A stretch of DNA of 64,000 bases from Gammaproteobacteria bacterium. GTDB taxonomy: Bacteria; Pseudomonadota; Gammaproteobacteria; Pseudomonadales; Azotimanducaceae. Positions 28,633 to 37,894 of the stretch are shown one piece after another. Where the stretch lies: contig VXLJ01000003.1 in the NCBI GenBank assembly GCA_009841635.1, positions 1 to 64,000 on the forward strand, written 5' to 3'. Below the pieces are notes generated by a model. That model was not told where the DNA came from. It searched no databases and saw nothing but the letters and a program-made list of their open reading frames with translations. Position numbers and translations under genes: made by a program. The number at the start of each line of letters is the position of its first letter. Position 1 is the first letter of the stretch.

Positions 28633-28720
28633 CCCCAAAACTCAAACAATCCAATCTCTAGACAGCGAGCCAGCTCATTCGCTAGTCCAGCAAGCCATTT
28701 CCAGATCCTAAATTAACCTG

Positions 28721-30085
28721 ATGCGCTATATCTCAACGCGAGGTGGTGTCACACCCGTTTCTTTTGAAGAAGCGCTACTAGAAGGTCAGGCGGAAGATGG
28801 CGGGCTCTTTCTTCCTGAATCCTACCCAAACATTGGTAATCGGTGGAACGAGCTCAAAGCACTTTCATTCCCCGACCTCACTTTTGAAGTCATTTCGCCA
28901 TACGCGCCAGACGTTGAACAAGCTACGCTACGAAACTTGGTTCGTGACGCGTTTGCAACGTTCGACGATGCAGCCGTGGTACCACTGGTGCAGATCGAAG
29001 ATCTCCATGTACTTGAGCTCTTCCATGGCCCGACACTGGCTTTCAAAGATGTCGCGTTGCAGGTCCTTGGTCGTTTGTTCGAGCACGTTTTAAAACACCA
29101 CGGCCGGGTCATGAACATCCTCGGTGCGACAAGCGGTGACACGGGCAGCGCTGCCATCGCTGGCGTACAAGGACGTGACGGTATCAGCATCTTCATCATG
29201 TACCCCGATGGTCGTACAAGTCGTCTGCAGGAGTTGCAAATGACTACAGCCGTCGGCAAGAACGTCCACTGTCTAGCAATCGATGGTAGTTTCGACGACT
29301 GCCAGCGTATCCTAAAAACCATCTTCAGCGACGTGGAATTCAAGCGCAATGCCCATCTCGGCGCGGTAAATTCAATCAATTGGGCACGCATCATGGTGCA
29401 GATTGCCTATTACGTCTATGCCGCGTTGCAATACAACGAACCAGTGACTTTCAGCGTACCAACTGGAAACTTCGGCAACATCCTTTCCGCGATCCTTGCC
29501 ATGCGCATGGGTGCACCAATTCGTGCTCTCATTCTTGGCACCAATGAAAACGACATCCTGGCGAGATTTTTTGCTAGCGGCGAATATCAACGCGGTTCGG
29601 TCCAACACACCTTAAGTCCTTCAATGGACATTCAAGTAGCAAGCAACCTCGAGCGCTTTATCTACTTGTATTTGGACGGTGACACAGATCGATTGAGCGA
29701 GTTCATGCACTCATTCACTGACACAGGTCACGCGCACCTGCCATGCGGTGGTCAAGTCGACAGCACGATTGTTGCGCACAGGATTGGGACAGACGAAACC
29801 GTGGCAACCATAAGGCACACGTGGGGACGATACGGTTACCTACTCGACCCACACACCGCAGTCGGAGTCGCTGCGTCCGCACAGACTCAGGCTGAAGGTC
29901 CCGTGATAAATCTCGCGACCGCACATCCGGCCAAATTTCCAGACGCAGTCGATCAAGCTACCGGGTTAAGCCTTGCCAGGCACCCGCGCTTGGCAGCGCT
30001 CGATGAAAATGCTGCGCGAAAAGTCAAATTGCCGTCGGATCCCCATCGCGTTCGCGAACACATAAACGCGCGTCTACTTAGATAA
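28721..30085 (+). CDS. thrC: Threonine synthase
   Basis: PLP enzyme that converts O-phosphohomoserine to threonine, 454 residues. The PLP lysine is K109 in HGPTLAFKD; LGATSGDTGSAAI is the phosphate-binding region, and GRTSRLQELQMTT is the conserved substrate segment. The N-terminus MRYISTRGG is typical. Homoserine dehydrogenase (hom), which precedes thrC in many gammaproteobacteria, is not here; an 88-base gap follows the PII gene. Confidence 0.95.
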   Translation: MRYISTRGGVTPVSFEEALLEGQAEDGGLFLPESYPNIGNRWNELKALSFPDLTFEVISPYAPDVEQATLRNLVRDAFATFDDAAVVPLVQIEDLHVLELFHGPTLAFKDVALQVLGRLFEHVLKHHGRVMNILGATSGDTGSAAIAGVQGRDGISIFIMYPDGRTSRLQELQMTTAVGKNVHCLAIDGSFDDCQRILKTIFSDVEFKRNAHLGAVNSINWARIMVQIAYYVYAALQYNEPVTFSVPTGNFGNILSAILAMRMGAPIRALILGTNENDILARFFASGEYQRGSVQHTLSPSMDIQVASNLERFIYLYLDGDTDRLSEFMHSFTDTGHAHLPCGGQVDSTIVAHRIGTDETVATIRHTWGRYGYLLDPHTAVGVAASAQTQAEGPVINLATAHPAKFPDAVDQATGLSLARHPRLAALDENAARKVKLPSDPHRVREHINARLLR

Positions 30086-30108
30086 GCAATAACACCTGAA
30101 TACGCGGT

Positions 30109-30810
30109 TCATGCAGATGTTTCAATCGTGTGAATCGCCTCAGCTACTTCCTCAAGATCGTTCACGATGACGGTCGCGGCCGCTAATTCGTTGACGCGTT
30201 TGTGATCAATCCATATCGTCTTCATGCCAATCCCTGCCGCGCCCTCTATGTCGTCTCGCGGATTGTCCCCCACATGAATGGCGCAAGCCGCGTCCGCAAC
30301 ATTAGCTAGTTCTAACGCACGCTCAAAAATCAGTGGTGCCGGTTTGGCGGCACGAACTTCCGCAGCGTTCAAATTGAATGAGAAGTACTGATTCAGCGAT
30401 GTCCTCGTGACATCAGAATTCCCGTTGGTGATCGATGCCACGATATACGACTTGCTGAGCGACTCAAGCAGCGCTTCCGCCTCGGGATAAGGCTGCACCT
30501 GACAACGCCAGTGTATGAAAACCTCAAATGCTGCTTCCGACAGCCGTGCTGCTTCGTGTGCAGTTTCGCCAATCTCTATGAAACACCTCGCCACAAGTAA
30601 ACGCCGCAAGGCACTGACGTCATAAAGAACTTCTGGCCGATCCCGTATCAATTCCTGCCGAATTGCCCAATACCGCTCAGCCGCCAACGAGGCATACGCT
30701 GGTACATGTTCAGCAATCCATGTATTGGTTTCTCGAGTAGCGCGCAGCAACACCTCGCGCTCTTCCCAAACCGTGTTGTCAAGATCAAACGTAATTAACT
30801 TGATTTTCAC
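30109..30810 (-). CDS. yigB: HAD-family phosphatase, YigB-like
   Basis: HAD-superfamily hydrolase of 233 residues; E. coli YigB dephosphorylates FMN and other small phosphates. Motif I is D9-L-D11 in TFDLDNTVW, motif II is SITNGN, motif III includes the K of AAKPAP, and motif IV is HVGDNPRDDIEGA. It is the last gene of lysA-dapF-DUF484-xerC-yigB and overlaps the xerC stop by four bases, the same order as in E. coli. Confidence 0.88.
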   Translation of the reverse strand: MKIKLITFDLDNTVWEEREVLLRATRETNTWIAEHVPAYASLAAERYWAIRQELIRDRPEVLYDVSALRRLLVARCFIEIGETAHEAARLSEAAFEVFIHWRCQVQPYPEAEALLESLSKSYIVASITNGNSDVTRTSLNQYFSFNLNAAEVRAAKPAPLIFERALELANVADAACAIHVGDNPRDDIEGAAGIGMKTIWIDHKRVNELAAATVIVNDLEEVAEAIHTIETSA

Positions 30811-31709
30811 GTTTTGCGCTTGGCTCGCGGATGCGCTTGTGCATAAACCTTTGCGAGGTAGCCTGCATCCAAGTGGGTATACACTTGGGTCGTCCCGATG
30901 TTTTCATGCCCAAGCATCGTTTGAACGGCGCGAAGATCACCGCTGCTCTCAAGCATATGGGTGGCGAAACTGTGTCGCAACATGTGAGGGTTCACCCCAT
31001 TTGTACCTATGCGTTGCATACTGAATTTCTTAAGACGCAGTTGCACGGATCGCGGAGATAGCCGTTGCCCGAGCCTTGACGTAAACAACGGTGAAGTCAA
31101 ATCGAGCGACTTGCGTGTGGCAAGCCAAACTCGAATAGCTTCGATGGCCGCCCTGCCCACAGGCGCTATCCGTTCTTTATTACCCTTGCCGAGGACGTGC
31201 ACAAATCCTTCGTTCAAGTCCACATCATTGACATTCAACCCGACCAGTTCTTTGAGGCGTATGCCTGAGGAATACATGAGTTCAAACATTGCGCAGTCGC
31301 GCACTTCTAAATCGGATTCGGGTCTTTCGTTTAGAAGATAGTTGACCTGGTCGACATCTAGTGTTTTCGGCAAGCGCGACCGACCTTTTGGGTTGCGCAC
31401 GACCGCAGCTGGATTGACAGCACAAAGACCTTCACGCAGTGCGTAGCGGTAAAACGACCGCAAGCACGACAAGAGTCGAGCGATTGAACTCGGTCCCTGA
31501 CCCCGCCTATTTAGGTCAGCGATGAACTTTTTAATATCATCCGACGAGGCTTGCAGGATATTAGGGTGCGATCCGACAAACGACCTTAGATCCCGTTGAT
31601 ACGCGGTGATTGTTGCGCTGCTGAAATTCTTCTCGAATTTCAAATGGTCGATAAACGACTCACAAACTGAAGGAAGCACAGCTTTCATGTCAAAAAGCTC
31701 GACTCCCAT
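30807..31709 (-). CDS. xerC: Site-specific tyrosine recombinase XerC
   Basis: Tyrosine recombinase that, with XerD, resolves chromosome dimers at dif. The 300-residue product has the N-terminal core-binding domain and the catalytic set R (YSSGIRLKEL), K (GKGNKER), H-x-x-R (HMLRHSFATH), H (LGHENI) and nucleophile Y277 (TTQVYTH). It is 16 bases after DUF484. Its place in the dapF operon marks it as the housekeeping XerC and not a phage integrase. Confidence 0.94.
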   Translation of the reverse strand: MGVELFDMKAVLPSVCESFIDHLKFEKNFSSATITAYQRDLRSFVGSHPNILQASSDDIKKFIADLNRRGQGPSSIARLLSCLRSFYRYALREGLCAVNPAAVVRNPKGRSRLPKTLDVDQVNYLLNERPESDLEVRDCAMFELMYSSGIRLKELVGLNVNDVDLNEGFVHVLGKGNKERIAPVGRAAIEAIRVWLATRKSLDLTSPLFTSRLGQRLSPRSVQLRLKKFSMQRIGTNGVNPHMLRHSFATHMLESSGDLRAVQTMLGHENIGTTQVYTHLDAGYLAKVYAQAHPRAKRKT

Positions 31710-31725
31710 AGCGTGCGTCCCACGA

Positions 31726-32298
31726 TCAACTGCCGAAGAGCCGATATGCGCTCCGAGCTAGTGAAGCACCCAAAAAGTCCAGATAAATCGTGCCAACTTC
31801 GCGTGCAAAAAAATCAGGATCGCCGGCACCGATTACGAGCACGCCTCGTACCGTATGGAAATTGGCAGGGATCATCGCAATTGATGCCACATCTTCTATG
31901 TCAACGTGCAGCAGCGCTTTGTATGTTTCGGGTCTACATACTTCACAAGTCGTACCATCCAGTTGATCAAGTCGCGCCCGGATCTTTTCATCTAACGTCG
32001 CCACATCATGGATGAACTTAGCGCTGCTGGGTTGGTTTGCAAAGTTCTCTAAATAGAACCTTGCATGATCGGCCGATTCTTCAACCATTTTGATACCGAC
32101 GGCAGCATCGAGATCTGCGCTTGAGTGCGCTTCTTGAAGGCTCAGCGCGATTTCTGCAACAATGCGAAAGCTCCGATCGTTTTCAATAAAAATCTCAGTT
32201 ACATCCTGCAGGCGTTCGCGCAACGCTTCAATTTCGTCGCGCAATTTCGGCAACCGCAGTTCTGAAAGAGAAACCACGTTGCCTTCGCGTTTATTCAA
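31726..32298 (-). CDS. DUF484 family protein (YigA-like), short form
   Basis: Conserved gammaproteobacterial protein of unknown biochemical role, GAF-like fold, here about 190 residues. The start is taken as TTG 32298, nine bases after GGAG inside the end of dapF; it overlaps dapF by 8 bases. The conserved VVSLSELRLPKLRDEIEALRERL helix begins almost at once, so the N-terminal ~45 residues of the usual protein (the hPdFF region) are absent. The same reading frame remains open to 32403, but that part has no resemblance to the family. Confidence 0.75.
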   Translation of the reverse strand: MNKREGNVVSLSELRLPKLRDEIEALRERLQDVTEIFIENDRSFRIVAEIALSLQEAHSSADLDAAVGIKMVEESADHARFYLENFANQPSSAKFIHDVATLDEKIRARLDQLDGTTCEVCRPETYKALLHVDIEDVASIAMIPANFHTVRGVLVIGAGDPDFFAREVGTIYLDFLGASLARSAYRLFGS

Positions 32299-33136
32299 TA
32301 TCAATTTCTCCGTCAAACACAAATGTTGTGGGTGCGGACAACTCAATCTCTTCATCTGCACCAGCCCAATAAACTTCCGCCACGCCGCCTTTCTGTTCCA
32401 CACGCACGCATTGGTCTACCAAGCCTGAGAGTTTTGCTGCTGCCACAGCGGCGCACGAACCGGTGCCGCACGCCAAGGTCTCGCCGGCACCTCGTTCAAA
32501 AACACGCATACGAATCGTCTGGCGATCCAGAACTTCAACGAACTCCACGTTAACAGATTCAGGAAAGCGGACATGGTTCTGCAAAGCATGCGCGACGGCT
32601 TCGACATGCTTGGCGTAAGGATTCGTAAATAAGACAGCGTGAGGATTTCCCATGCCTATCGGCGTGACTTGGACTTCAGCAAGCGCATCCAGATCCACGC
32701 GTACCTTGTACTGCAAACTCGCGGAGGATGCGACAAAAGGCACCGCCGCAGGATCAACTAACGGCAAGGCCAGCTTTGCGAACACGTTCTGACCGTCGAC
32801 GGTCACTCTCACTTTGCCACCAAGTGTTTGAAATGACAGAGTTTTTTTTATGGAGAAATTTCGGTCAGCTAAAAATCGTGCGACACACAACGTGCCGTTC
32901 CCACACTGCTCAGCCTTTGTGCCATCACTGTTGTATATATCAAGGTCAAAGTCAGCTTGCGATTCGACATTTCGTCTTATCACAAGCAATTGATCAAATC
33001 CTACGCCTAATTGACGATTGCCCAGTTTGCAAATTCCGTTTGAATCAACCTCAAACGCTTGTTGCAACGCTTCCACAACCACGAAATCATTTCCGAGCGC
33101 GTGCATCTTGGTGAAGTGGAGTCGTTGTGCGCTCAC
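32291..33136 (-). CDS. dapF: Diaminopimelate epimerase
   Basis: Converts LL- to meso-diaminopimelate for lysine and peptidoglycan. The catalytic cysteines are C78 in EQCGNGTLCVARF and C223 in GETLACGTGSCAAV; the N-terminal FTKMHALGNDFVV is diagnostic. Length is 281 residues. The start is GTG 33136 within the lysA stop (GTGA overlap), favoured over an upstream start at 33193 that would add 19 residues lying inside lysA. Confidence 0.94.
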   Translation of the reverse strand: MSAQRLHFTKMHALGNDFVVVEALQQAFEVDSNGICKLGNRQLGVGFDQLLVIRRNVESQADFDLDIYNSDGTKAEQCGNGTLCVARFLADRNFSIKKTLSFQTLGGKVRVTVDGQNVFAKLALPLVDPAAVPFVASSASLQYKVRVDLDALAEVQVTPIGMGNPHAVLFTNPYAKHVEAVAHALQNHVRFPESVNVEFVEVLDRQTIRMRVFERGAGETLACGTGSCAAVAAAKLSGLVDQCVRVEQKGGVAEVYWAGADEEIELSAPTTFVFDGEIDIE

Positions 33137-34383
33137 AACATCTCCAACTCGAGCATGTCCGCCATAGATTCCCGCCTTCTCGCAAGTTCGCATTCACCAC
33201 CGTGAACGATGACTTCAGCTGGCCGCGGGCGCGAGTTGTAATTCGAACTCATTGCGAAACCGTAGGCCCCGGCGTCTAACAGCGCCAATAAGTCGTTTTC
33301 TTGCACGGCAAGCCTACGATTTAAAGCAAGAAAATCACCACTTTCACAAATCGGCCCTACCAAATTCCACGTTAGTTCTTCGCAAGCTCGGTTTTCGACG
33401 GCTTCTACTCGATGGTAGGCATCGTATAGAGCGGGTCTACATAGGTCGTTCATAGCTGCATCGACGATGCAAAAGTTTCGATAGCCAGCCTGCGACGCTG
33501 GTTTTAAATACTCGACCCGCGTCAAAAGCAATCCGGCCGGACCAACCAGCGAACGACCTGGTTCTATTTCGAACCTAACCTCGCGGGAGTTGTAGGCCGC
33601 TAGCAACTCACCAAGTGTCTCGAACGACAACGGCATCTCATCTTGATAGCGGATGCCAAATCCGCCGCCGATGCCGACGGAGCCACAATGAATCCCTTCG
33701 TCAAGCAAACTTTGTCGCAAAGCGAGCATCGCTTCCAGTGCGTCTCGATAAGGATCAATAGCATTTATCTGTGAGCCAATATGACAACAAAGACCGAGGA
33801 ATTGAAGATTCCTGCTATCGCGCCTTATGAACTTAGCGAGATCTAGCGCATCATGTTCTGCGACCCCAAATTTATTCTCACGCATGCCAGTCGCAATGTA
33901 AGGGTGCGTTTCAACACTAATGTCAGGATTGACTCGAATGGCAATGGGGGCTTGGGTCCCTTGCTGCGCTGCGACCGCTGCGATACGATGAACTTCCGCC
34001 GTGCTTTCAACATTGAAGCACCCAATACCAGCCTTTAGTGCGAAACTAATTTCCTGCTGAGTCTTGCCAACACCTGAAAACACCACGCATGAAGGCTCTC
34101 CGCCAGCACGGATCACTCTTTCTAGTTCACCGCCTGATACGATGTCAAACCCGGCTCCGAGCTCCGACATCCGCCGCAAAATGGCTAGATTGGAATTCGC
34201 TTTTACCGCGTAGCGAATGTGCGCATCGCAAGGTTGCAATGACTGCTCAAGCTTGCGATACCGGGCTTCTATGTCGTCCCACAGATAGACATAACAAGGC
34301 GTACCGTACTGAGCTGCGATGTCGTTTAGAGCGACCGTGTCGGCGCACAAAACGCCGTTCTTTCGCTGGAAAGGCATTTTCAA
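33133..34383 (-). CDS. lysA: Diaminopimelate decarboxylase
   Basis: PLP enzyme that makes lysine from meso-diaminopimelate, 416 residues. The PLP lysine is K61 in IRYAVKANSN; the phosphate-binding region is GIGGGFGIRY, and the C-terminal CESGDFLA holds the partner-subunit Cys. It heads the minus-strand operon lysA-dapF-DUF484-xerC-yigB. The small lipoprotein gene often found upstream is missing; the divergent APC permease starts 119 bases away. Confidence 0.95.
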   Translation of the reverse strand: MKMPFQRKNGVLCADTVALNDIAAQYGTPCYVYLWDDIEARYRKLEQSLQPCDAHIRYAVKANSNLAILRRMSELGAGFDIVSGGELERVIRAGGEPSCVVFSGVGKTQQEISFALKAGIGCFNVESTAEVHRIAAVAAQQGTQAPIAIRVNPDISVETHPYIATGMRENKFGVAEHDALDLAKFIRRDSRNLQFLGLCCHIGSQINAIDPYRDALEAMLALRQSLLDEGIHCGSVGIGGGFGIRYQDEMPLSFETLGELLAAYNSREVRFEIEPGRSLVGPAGLLLTRVEYLKPASQAGYRNFCIVDAAMNDLCRPALYDAYHRVEAVENRACEELTWNLVGPICESGDFLALNRRLAVQENDLLALLDAGAYGFAMSSNYNSRPRPAEVIVHGGECELARRRESMADMLELEML

Positions 34384-34502
34384 GTCCTTTTGTCATGCCT
34401 CAGCGGAGCGCGTCCGCTCATCAAAGTATAAGTGCGACTCGACTAATCGATGACGCCTGAGCTGAGTGTGAATTTTGCGCAATATTTCCTCAAAATGATC
34501 CC

Positions 34503-35843
34503 ATGAAACAAAAGTTTGGTGTTGCCACAGCCCACGCGCTTGTCATAGGCAGCATCGTTGGGACAGGCGTGTTCACGAGTTTGGGATTTCAACTCCTCGA
34601 GTTTGATACCGGCTTCGTCTTGATGCTCCTGTGGGTGCTTGGTGGACTATGCGCGTTTTGTGGGTCTGTCTGTTACTGTGAGCTCAGTGCTAGGTTGCCA
34701 CGCTCAGGTGGCGAATACAACTTCCTCACGGGTGCGTTTCATCCAGCGATCGGCTTTGTGGCTGGGTGGTTGTCTTTCACTATCGGCTTCGCCGCGCCCG
34801 CTGCGCTCGTTGCTATGACATTTGGGGCTTATCTGGAGGCGGGTCTACCATGGGTGGATCCTCAGTATGCCAGCATTGCGCTCGTGGTGATCGTGACAGC
34901 CGTTCACGCTCATAGTCACCGAGCTAGTGGCGGATTGCAAACATCCTTCACTTTTGTGAAGGTTGGCTTCATCCTGCTAGTGTGTATCGCAGCATGGCTA
35001 CTTGTGCATGAGTTTCAACCCGTTTCTTTTGTGCCAATGGCTGCGGACATCGGATTCATTGTCAGCGGTGGATTCGCCGTGTCCCTTATCTACGTCAATT
35101 ACGCATACGCCGGTTGGAACGCAATGACCTACGTATCCGAAGAACTAGAGCAACCAACTCAAACGATTAATCGCGCACTCATGTTAGGGGTTGGCACCGT
35201 TGTCGTGCTGTATCTGGTGCTAAATGCGACCTTTCTCCTCGTCGCACCTATTGACGCGATGCGCGGCGAGGTCGAAGTAGGCTACATCGTGGCTCGTCAT
35301 GCATTCGGCGAGCAGGGCGCTTGGTTGATATCGATCGCGCTCGCTGTGCTCCTGATCTCGACGTTGAGCGCATTTATCCTCGCAGGTCCTCGGGTCCTAT
35401 CCAGAATCGGCAGCGACTATCCAGTGCTTGGTTGGTTAGCGAAAACTAACGCAAGAAGCGTGCCCGCGATTGCAGTAGCAATGCAATCGACGCTAACGCT
35501 GGTCTTCCTCTTGACCGGCACATTCGAGACCATCCTGATATTTGCAGGTCTGATTCTCGGCATCAGTTCCTTTGCGACGGTCTGTGCGGCATGCTGGCTT
35601 CGTTATCGGCTCGGGCCTCCGGTGGACTATCAAATGCCCTTGTACCCCCTACCGGCGGTGGTGTTTTTATCCGTAATGGGTTGGACCATCATTTATGCCA
35701 CGGCCGAGCGTGTGATAGAAGGATTGTTGTCTATAGCGATGATCGCTTTGGGGTTCATGCTGTACGCGGCGACCAGATTGATGAATGCGAAGCGGCGACA
35801 AATAGCGCAAGCGCTCCAACGAATCCTGCCACCTCGCGTTTGA
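34503..35843 (+). CDS. APC-family amino-acid permease
   Basis: Inner-membrane amino acid/polyamine/organocation transporter, 446 residues and about 12 hydrophobic segments. The unwound first helix carries GSIVGTGVFTSLG, the substrate-binding motif of the family; ELSARLPRSGGEYNFL and AYAGWNAMTYVSEE are further family blocks. The latter resembles the LAT/SteT-like and eukaryotic APC group. Substrate not predictable. It is divergent from lysA. Confidence 0.88.
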   Translation: MKQKFGVATAHALVIGSIVGTGVFTSLGFQLLEFDTGFVLMLLWVLGGLCAFCGSVCYCELSARLPRSGGEYNFLTGAFHPAIGFVAGWLSFTIGFAAPAALVAMTFGAYLEAGLPWVDPQYASIALVVIVTAVHAHSHRASGGLQTSFTFVKVGFILLVCIAAWLLVHEFQPVSFVPMAADIGFIVSGGFAVSLIYVNYAYAGWNAMTYVSEELEQPTQTINRALMLGVGTVVVLYLVLNATFLLVAPIDAMRGEVEVGYIVARHAFGEQGAWLISIALAVLLISTLSAFILAGPRVLSRIGSDYPVLGWLAKTNARSVPAIAVAMQSTLTLVFLLTGTFETILIFAGLILGISSFATVCAACWLRYRLGPPVDYQMPLYPLPAVVFLSVMGWTIIYATAERVIEGLLSIAMIALGFMLYAATRLMNAKRRQIAQALQRILPPRV

Positions 35844-35963
35844 CATTTCGCGACGACAGGTGCCTAAAGCATCGAATCGCAGAACGAGCCAACGCCGTTC
35901 GCACCGGCAGGATGAATCTAATTCGATTGCTAAAATTCGGCTTCGCCAGCCGGAGCATGCTCA

Positions 35964-36290
35964 ATGAACAGCAAGATACAGCACGTAACCGACGACACGT
36001 GGGATGATGAAATCCTTGAGTCGGAAAGTCCTGTATTGGTTGACTACTGGGCAGAGTGGTGTGGTCCTTGCAAAATGATCGCTCCTATTTTGGATGAAAT
36101 CGCCGACGAATACAGCGATCGTCTAAAAATCTACAAAATGGATATCGATGCGAATGTTCGTACACCACAAAAGTATGGCGTACAAGGCATCCCAACGCTT
36201 ATGTTGTTCAAATCTGGACGATTAGAAGCATCTCAAGTTGGCGTAGTGCCTAAAAAGCAGCTCACCGCATTTCTTGATCAATTTGTTTAA
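35964..36290 (+). CDS. trxA: Thioredoxin
   Basis: Cytoplasmic disulfide reductase of 108 residues with the active site W32-C33-G-P-C36, the buried Asp in VLVDYWAEW and the cis-Pro in QGIPTLMLF. Length and motifs are those of Trx1. The rho gene that commonly follows trxA is not here; a STAS gene follows after 49 bases. Confidence 0.95.
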   Translation: MNSKIQHVTDDTWDDEILESESPVLVDYWAEWCGPCKMIAPILDEIADEYSDRLKIYKMDIDANVRTPQKYGVQGIPTLMLFKSGRLEASQVGVVPKKQLTAFLDQFV

Positions 36291-36339
36291 TTACGCACTC
36301 GCAACTGCGGGTATGGCTTTTTGCTGAAGGTGCAGTCCC

Positions 36340-36693
36340 ATTAGCCTAGGATTTGATGTAGCTAGTGCCGAGGAAGGTTCAGCTCTCGTAATTGATGTTA
36401 GTGGCCGAGTAGACGGCACCAACGCATCCGCTTTTGACACCTCGCTGCAGGAGTTGATTGGCGAATCCAGCCAAGCTATCGTGCTCGATCTCGACGGGCT
36501 TACCTACATGAGTAGTGCTGGCCTAAGGACTATTTTGATGACCGCCAAGCGATTGCAGGCTCGCAAAGCTGAATTAGCCTTATGCAGCCTTCGTTCAACG
36601 ATTAACGAGATATTTCAAATAGCTGGTTTCGATCGAATATTGGCGGTATGCGACACGCGATCTGAGGCCGTCGCAAAAGTAACTAGCGCCTAA
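36340..36693 (+). CDS. STAS-domain anti-anti-sigma factor (probable ATT start)
   Basis: RsbV/SpoIIAA-like anti-anti-sigma factor, 117 residues when begun at ATT 36340. The domain runs from ALVIDVSGRVDG (residues 15-26) to the C-terminal helix; the phosphoacceptor is S59 in YMSSAGLR. The only standard in-frame start (TTG 36454) would cut off the first 38 residues including two core strands, and a stop lies five codons above ATT. GAAGG nine bases upstream of ATT is a fitting ribosome site, and the resulting N-terminus reads (M)SLGFDVAS. It faces the gene for a response-regulator phosphatase, its likely partner. Confidence 0.78.
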   Translation: MSLGFDVASAEEGSALVIDVSGRVDGTNASAFDTSLQELIGESSQAIVLDLDGLTYMSSAGLRTILMTAKRLQARKAELALCSLRSTINEIFQIAGFDRILAVCDTRSEAVAKVTSA

Positions 36694-36705
36694 CTAACCC
36701 GTAAT

Positions 36706-36723
36706 TCGCGATTTTGATCGCGA
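36706..36723. terminator. Hairpin between STAS and phosphatase genes
   Basis: TCGCGAT (36706-36712) and ATCGCGA (36717-36723) form a perfect 7-bp stem with loop TTTG in the 34-base convergent gap. There is no T-run. Confidence 0.45.
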
Positions 36724-36727
36724 TACT

Positions 36728-37894
36728 CTAAGCCATTCGATCGACCTCGCCGACGCATAGCGTCAGGCAGGTTATATCGTCGGATTGGCTATTGTCACCT
36801 GCAAAAGTGCGGACGGCGTCAAACACGACTTCGTTCGCCCGTTTTGCGTTACTAAAACCACCATCTTGAAACAACGCTCGAAGACGATCCATGCCGAAGC
36901 AGTCTTGCGCCTTGTTCTCGGCCTCGTTGACGCCATCGGTGTAGAGTACAAGACAATCACCGTCCAGCAGTTCTATTTCGTGGGAAGCGAATTCATAATC
37001 ACTCGTAATACCTAACGCGACCCCATCAAGGGGATCCAGCAGGTCGGTTGAACCATCGAAATGCGCAATCATCATCGGATTGTGACCGCCATTGCAATAA
37101 GTCAGAGACCGATTCGAGGGATCGAAAATCGCGTACACCAATGTCACGAACATCAAACTGTCATTGTCTGCACACAAGATGTCATTCACAGCACCGACCA
37201 CCAAGGCAGGATCGGCACCGTCCTTCGCGACGCTTTTCAACAAGGTTCGAGTAACCATCATGAATAAAGCAGCTGGCACCCCTTTGTCAGACACGTCCGC
37301 TATAGCTAAACCTATGCGGCCATCCGGCAGCCGATAAAAGTCATAAAAGTCGCCGCCAACTTCGCGTGCAGCCGCCATATTGGCGTAAAGTCGATGTGTC
37401 GGCTCGGTTATGAAATGCTTCGGCAAGATGCTTTGCTGCATGGCTTTGGCGACGCCAAGCTCGTTCTCAATCGACGCTAGCCGGTTCCGCGCTGCCGTCG
37501 CATCGCGCCAGGTCTCGAGGTTTTTGATGGTTCGATCAATCGTGACTCGTAAATCGTTAAAGTCGACTGGTTTCACCACGAAGTCGAAAGCGCCAAGATT
37601 CATCGCTTGACGAATGTTCTTCATGTCGCCGTATGCCGATACCACCACGGAGCGCAAGTCTTTCGTTTGTGACGACAACCTAGAAAGCAACTCCAACCCA
37701 TCCATGCGCGGCATGTTTATGTCAGTTAGAACGATGTCAATCGAGTGGTTGTTAGCTAAAACCTCAAGCGCTTCTTCACCATTCCCGGCAAATTCGAATT
37801 CATACACCCCCCTGCGAATTTCACGGCGCATCCTTTGCCGGACCAGTGTTTCTAGATCTGGTTCGTCGTCAACGACCAATATCGCGTAGGTCAT
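36728..37894 (-). CDS. Response regulator with PP2C/SpoIIE-type phosphatase output
   Basis: 388 residues: an N-terminal receiver domain (phosphoacceptor D58 in LTDINMPRMDG, acidic pair D9/D10, S86, K108), a helical linker (about 125-165), and a PP2C-like SpoIIE phosphatase domain (about 175-385) with AREVGGDFYDFY, LAIADVSDKGVPAAL, NGGHNP, LYTDGVNEA and QSDDITCL holding the metal ligands. Such proteins dephosphorylate STAS partners in response to a two-component signal (HsbR/RsbU-like), and the convergent STAS gene is the obvious substrate. No anti-sigma kinase domain is fused, and none is adjacent. Confidence 0.92.
   Translation of the reverse strand: MTYAILVVDDEPDLETLVRQRMRREIRRGVYEFEFAGNGEEALEVLANNHSIDIVLTDINMPRMDGLELLSRLSSQTKDLRSVVVSAYGDMKNIRQAMNLGAFDFVVKPVDFNDLRVTIDRTIKNLETWRDATAARNRLASIENELGVAKAMQQSILPKHFITEPTHRLYANMAAAREVGGDFYDFYRLPDGRIGLAIADVSDKGVPAALFMMVTRTLLKSVAKDGADPALVVGAVNDILCADNDSLMFVTLVYAIFDPSNRSLTYCNGGHNPMMIAHFDGSTDLLDPLDGVALGITSDYEFASHEIELLDGDCLVLYTDGVNEAENKAQDCFGMDRLRALFQDGGFSNAKRANEVVFDAVRTFAGDNSQSDDITCLTLCVGEVDRMA

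Noticed and set aside
30807-31709. Tyrosine recombinase as possible phage or island integrase
   Set aside because: Its place in the lysA-dapF-DUF484-xerC-yigB operon and XerC motifs show a housekeeping recombinase; no attachment-site repeats were seen.
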